Assembly (NCBI RefSeq): GCF_037201965.1
Contig: NZ_CP147518.1
Location: 6,999,001-7,063,000, forward strand
Length of the DNA stretch: 64,000 nt
Reading direction: 5' to 3'
Source: Spirosoma sp. SC4-14
GTDB taxonomy: Bacteria; Bacteroidota; Bacteroidia; Cytophagales; Spirosomataceae
The notes under the pieces are model-generated. The model was not told the DNA's origin, did no database searches, and was given only the letters and a program-made list of their open reading frames with translations. Position numbers and translations under genes: made by a program. Position 1 is the stretch's first letter; every line of letters begins with the position of its first letter. Positions 60,599-64,000 of the stretch are shown here, piece by piece.

Positions 60599-61104
60599 AG
60601 GTTTGCAGTAAAAAGTTTATAATATGGTATGTGTTAAGGTTAAAGTTGGTATGCTCTACAATGGTCTGCTCTTATCGAAAAAACCTACTATCCCTCTCTG
60701 TTTCATAGGGCTAGCACATTAATTGGTAACTAAGCTTGATTTTATAGAACATATACCCGAACCAGTCGGCAAATTACTAAATGTCATCCTTAAAATACAA
60801 ATCTGCCATGTTAAAATCGGCTTAACCAGAATCAAAATTGTGTCATAAAATTTCTTAAAACCTTGTACAAAAGCACGATTTCTCTTACTTGAGCTTCTGC
60901 GTATAATACTACAACAAGCTGATTATTAATCAAATAAACACATTCTTATCCCCTAATTTTTATAATTATTTAAGGTGGCTACTATTTCTCAATTTCCTTA
61001 AATAAGTCTGAGAATTTTGAAAGATTTACAGCTAATTTTGCCTAAATTCTGGCATTGAGCCACTAGTCATGCGCCACGAGCCGTGCGCCACTCGTTCTAT
61101 ACTT
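60599..61104. other. AT-rich divergent region between susC and ydiJ-like gene
   Basis: About 500 bp of AT-rich DNA separate the divergent genes. A TAATTTTG at 61033-61040 suits a promoter for the downstream gene. No clear minus-strand susC promoter or gene was found. Just before 61105 a short direct repeat GCGCCAC...GCGCCAC is present. I see no anti-sigma or sigma-factor gene for susC here. Confidence 0.45.
61033..61040 (+). promoter_or_regulatory. Putative -7 element of the ydiJ-like gene
   Basis: TAATTTTG matches TANNTTTG and lies about 65 bases before the ATG. A -33 CTG/TTG-like element at 61008-61010 is 22 bases upstream, at the edge of the usual spacing. Confidence 0.4.
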
Positions 61105-64000
61105 ATGGATTCTGAAGTTATACGCCGTCTGGCTGATCAACTCTCGGGCGATATCTACGACAGCCCCACCTATCGTACTCTTTATGCAACGGATGCATCA
61201 GCATACCGTGAAGTACCCACTGCCGTAGCTTTCCCTAAAACTATTGATGACTTAAAGGCATTAATTGCCTTTGCCCGTGAGCATAAAACCTCGCTTATTC
61301 CGCGCACAGCCGGAACTTCGCTGGCTGGGCAGGTTGTAGGCAATGGTATTGTTGTTGACGTTTCCAGACACTTCACCAATATTCTGGAAGTTAACCCCGA
61401 AGAACGATGGGTACGGGTGCAGCCAGGTGTTGTACGCGACGAACTGAATATCTTTCTGAAACCCTACGGTCTCTATTTTGGCCCCGAAACCTCTACGGCA
61501 AACCGGGCTATGATTGGCGGAATGGTGGGCAACAACTCGTGCGGTTCTAACTCCGTTGTTTACCGGGCAACCCGCGAACACACGCTGTCGGTAAAAGCCT
61601 TGCTCTCCGACGGTTCAGAAGCCGAATTTGGCGCGTTAACTAGGTGGGAGTTCACAAAACAGCTTGCCGAAGCCAGTCAAAAAACGACAGAAGTAACCCG
61701 GAGTTCAGCAGCGCTGGCCGATAAAATTCTATCGACAACCAATGCCATTTTAGCCGATTCTGTCAATCAGAGAGAAATTCGGAAAAATTTCCCAAAAAAA
61801 TCCATTGAGCGACGGAATACGGGCTATGCCCTGGATGTGCTGCTGGATATGGAGCCATTTACATCGGGCGGAGAACCGTTCAATCTGGCAAAGTTGATTG
61901 CAGGCTCCGAAGGAACACTTTGCTTTCTGACCGAAATAAAGCTGAATCTGGTTCCGTTGCCGCCTAAAGAAGGGGGCCTGGTTTGTATTCACTGCCACTC
62001 TATCGACGAAGCCTTACGGGCTACCCTGGTGGCTCTCAACTATAAGCCCTATGCCGTCGAACTGATCGACGATATTATTCTGGAACGGGCCGATTCAAAT
62101 CCTGAGCAGCGAAAAAACAGCTTTTTTGTTCAAAAAACGCCTAGTGATCATTTTCCGATCATTCTGGTTGTCGACCTTTCCCGCGATACGCAGGCCGAAA
62201 TAAAAGCCCTGGCCGGTGCCATGGAGGCCGAGCTGCGAACCGAAGGGTTGGGCTACCACTATCCGCTCCTGTTTGGCGAAGACACCAAGAAAATATGGAC
62301 ACTCAGGAAAGCTGGACTGGGGCTGCTGGGAAATCTCCCCGGCGACGAAAAAGCGGTAGCCGTAATTGAAGATACGGCCGTCGATGTTCGTGACCTGCCC
62401 AATTATATCCGCGACTTCAATGAGATTCTACACAAGCATAATATGCATTCGGTACATTATGCCCATGCCGGTTCGGGTGAATTGCATCTGCGACCAATTA
62501 TCAATCTAAAAACCGAAGAAGGCCATCGGCAGTATCGGATGATTGCCGAAGAAATTGCAACCCTTGTCAAAAAATACGACGGGTCGCTGTCGGGTGAACA
62601 TGGCGACGGACGCTTGCGGGGCGAATTTATTCCGCAAATGGTTGGACCGCACAACTATGAGTTGATGCGGCAAATCAAGCATACGTGGGACCCGGAAGGT
62701 ATTTTCAACCCCGGCAAAATTGTTGAAACGCCCCCCATGGACACATTCCTGCGGTATGAAGCGGGCCAGCAAACACCAGAGTTTAAGAGCTATTTTCGCT
62801 ATAAGGACCAGAACGTACTGCAACATGCCGAACAGTGCAACGGGTCGGGCGATTGCCGGAAAACGCAATTATCGGGCGGAACCATGTGCCCCAGCTACAT
62901 GGCCACCCGCAATGAGAAAGACACAACCCGGGCACGGGCCAACATCCTGCGCGAGATGCTGACGCGGTCGCCGAAGGAAAACCGGTTCGATCATGAAGAA
63001 ATCAAAGAGGTGTATGACCTCTGCCTGTCGTGCAAAGGTTGTAAGAGCGAATGCCCATCAAACGTTGATGTAGCCAAGCTAAAAGCCGAATTTCTGCAAC
63101 ACTACTACGACACCAACGGTGTTCCGGTTCGGTCGCAGTTGATCGCCAATTTTGCCCGCCTGTCGAGTCTGGCATCGGTTGTCCCCTGGGCCTGGAATGG
63201 CGTGTTGGGTACGCCTTCGCTCCGGCGCATTGCAAACCGTATGGTTGGTTTCCACCCCGACCGAACCATGCCTTTGCTCAGCAATGTGACGTTGAAAAAG
63301 TGGGCAGAGGACCGCCACACCCCACCACTCTCCGCACGAAGCCTTTTGCTCTTCTGCGATGAGTTTACGAATTACAACGATGTAGAGGTTGGGCAGAAGG
63401 CCATTCAGCTATTCGAGCAACTTGGCTATACGGTTATTATTCCGGAACATGGCGAAAGTGGCCGAGCGGCTTTGTCGAAAGGAATGCTGAAATATGCTAA
63501 AAAGCTGGCCGAACGGAATATTCACTTATTAAAAGATGTAGTTACGACCGAAACACCGCTGGTCGGTCTTGAGCCATCGGCCATTCTTACCTTCCGCGAC
63601 GAATATCCCGATCTGGTCGATGAATCGCTGATGGCCGATGCCAAACGACTGGCCGAAAACACGCTGACCTTCGAAGAATTCATTGCCCGTGAATCGGATG
63701 CGGGGCGAATCAAGCCAGAACAGTTTACGACCGAAAAACGGCTGATTAAACTTCATGGCCATTGCCAGCAGAAAGCAGTATCGTCGTTAGTACCGGGCAA
63801 AAAAGCGTTGTCGTTACCCGCCAATTATACGACACAGTTGATTCCTTCGGGTTGTTGTGGTATGGCCGGTTCATTTGGCTACGAAGCCGAACATTATGAT
63901 GTTTCGATGCAAATTGGTGAACTCGTCCTGTTTCCGACTGTTCGCCAGCAACCCGATGAGGTGATTATTGCCGCTCCTGGCACTTCATGCCGCCATCAGA
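61105..64000 (+). CDS. YdiJ-type FAD-linked/(4Fe-4S) oxidoreductase, cut by the window end
   Basis: The reading frame is open from ATG 61105 to the end (at least 965 codons). It begins MDSEVIRRLADQLSGD and carries an FAD-binding_4 domain (LIPRTAGTSLAGQVVGNGIV, GMVGNNSCGSNSVVY), an FAD-linked oxidase C-terminal domain (HAGSGELHLRP, SGEHGDGRLRGEFI), a ferredoxin-like Cys set (AEQCNGSGDC near residue 578, CLSCKGCKSECPS near 641) and a CCG-type domain (SGCCGMAGSFGYEAEHY near 916). The layout is that of YdiJ/D-2-hydroxyglutarate or D-lactate dehydrogenases. About 20-60 residues are missing at the 3' end. The gene is alone in its direction here. Confidence 0.9.
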   Translation, partial: MDSEVIRRLADQLSGDIYDSPTYRTLYATDASAYREVPTAVAFPKTIDDLKALIAFAREHKTSLIPRTAGTSLAGQVVGNGIVVDVSRHFTNILEVNPEERWVRVQPGVVRDELNIFLKPYGLYFGPETSTANRAMIGGMVGNNSCGSNSVVYRATREHTLSVKALLSDGSEAEFGALTRWEFTKQLAEASQKTTEVTRSSAALADKILSTTNAILADSVNQREIRKNFPKKSIERRNTGYALDVLLDMEPFTSGGEPFNLAKLIAGSEGTLCFLTEIKLNLVPLPPKEGGLVCIHCHSIDEALRATLVALNYKPYAVELIDDIILERADSNPEQRKNSFFVQKTPSDHFPIILVVDLSRDTQAEIKALAGAMEAELRTEGLGYHYPLLFGEDTKKIWTLRKAGLGLLGNLPGDEKAVAVIEDTAVDVRDLPNYIRDFNEILHKHNMHSVHYAHAGSGELHLRPIINLKTEEGHRQYRMIAEEIATLVKKYDGSLSGEHGDGRLRGEFIPQMVGPHNYELMRQIKHTWDPEGIFNPGKIVETPPMDTFLRYEAGQQTPEFKSYFRYKDQNVLQHAEQCNGSGDCRKTQLSGGTMCPSYMATRNEKDTTRARANILREMLTRSPKENRFDHEEIKEVYDLCLSCKGCKSECPSNVDVAKLKAEFLQHYYDTNGVPVRSQLIANFARLSSLASVVPWAWNGVLGTPSLRRIANRMVGFHPDRTMPLLSNVTLKKWAEDRHTPPLSARSLLLFCDEFTNYNDVEVGQKAIQLFEQLGYTVIIPEHGESGRAALSKGMLKYAKKLAERNIHLLKDVVTTETPLVGLEPSAILTFRDEYPDLVDESLMADAKRLAENTLTFEEFIARESDAGRIKPEQFTTEKRLIKLHGHCQQKAVSSLVPGKKALSLPANYTTQLIPSGCCGMAGSFGYEAEHYDVSMQIGELVLFPTVRQQPDEVIIAAPGTSCRHQ

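Overview
The window looks like chromosome of a Bacteroidota member, most likely a Cytophagales bacterium of the Spirosoma type. This is inferred from a SusC/SusD pair, CRTAC1/VCBS lipoproteins, a succinate dehydrogenase of the three-gene cytochrome b/flavoprotein/iron-sulfur type, promoters of the Bacteroidota kind (TTG, about 20 bases, TANNTTTG), little use of Shine-Dalgarno sites, and moderate GC. There is no phage, transposase, CRISPR array or rRNA operon. The only RNA gene I see is one tRNA-Gln.

Layout. 0-4.3 kb: an Asp-box beta-propeller protein, then a four-gene minus-strand operon (aldo/keto reductase close to L-galactose dehydrogenase, zinc alcohol dehydrogenase, sugar epimerase, RhaM-type mutarotase) that looks like oxidative catabolism of a 6-deoxy-sugar such as L-fucose. 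4.3-7.4 kb: AraC regulator, cupin protein, NADPH:quinone oxidoreductase. 7.5-11.3 kb: a three-subunit molybdenum hydroxylase of PaoABC type. 11.5-14.0 kb: a peptidase-MORN fusion and ornithine aminotransferase. 14.1-24.9 kb: housekeeping and envelope genes (DUF5522, rpmB, two pseudouridine synthases, TPR/DUF4292/EnvC-like cluster, panB, outer-membrane barrel, DUF3050, acyltransferase). 24.9-28.9 kb: a periplasmic sugar-oxidation-like operon (DUF7133/cytochrome c, SUMF1-like, DUF1080). 28.9-37.7 kb: phosphate transporter, rlmN, cvpA, yqeY, pdxJ, mnmH, Uma2, lipoprotein, prfA, Dabb protein. 37.9-41.4 kb: sdhCAB. 42-44.3 kb: fabD, tRNA-Gln, TetR with a perfect candidate operator. 44.3-60.6 kb: a minus-strand nutrient-uptake cluster, susC-susD-CRTAC1-CRTAC1-PAP2/haloperoxidase, followed by an outer-membrane-like protein and a GH65 enzyme. 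61.1-64 kb: a YdiJ-type FAD/Fe-S oxidoreductase cut by the window end.

The most unusual feature is a set of long, nearly perfect inverted repeats in short intergenic gaps. Their arms (16-32 bp) differ in sequence from place to place but are often built from short tandem words such as GAATGAGT or GATGAAT. Many end only 5-17 bp before a start codon and some overlap the 3' end of the upstream gene (pdxJ, cvpA, yqeY). Most lack a T-tract and several lie inside operons or in a divergent gap, so they do not look like ordinary terminators. A related phenomenon is two GC-rich palindromic insertions carried in frame inside the two CRTAC1 paralogues. Ordinary hairpin terminators are also present and are listed separately.
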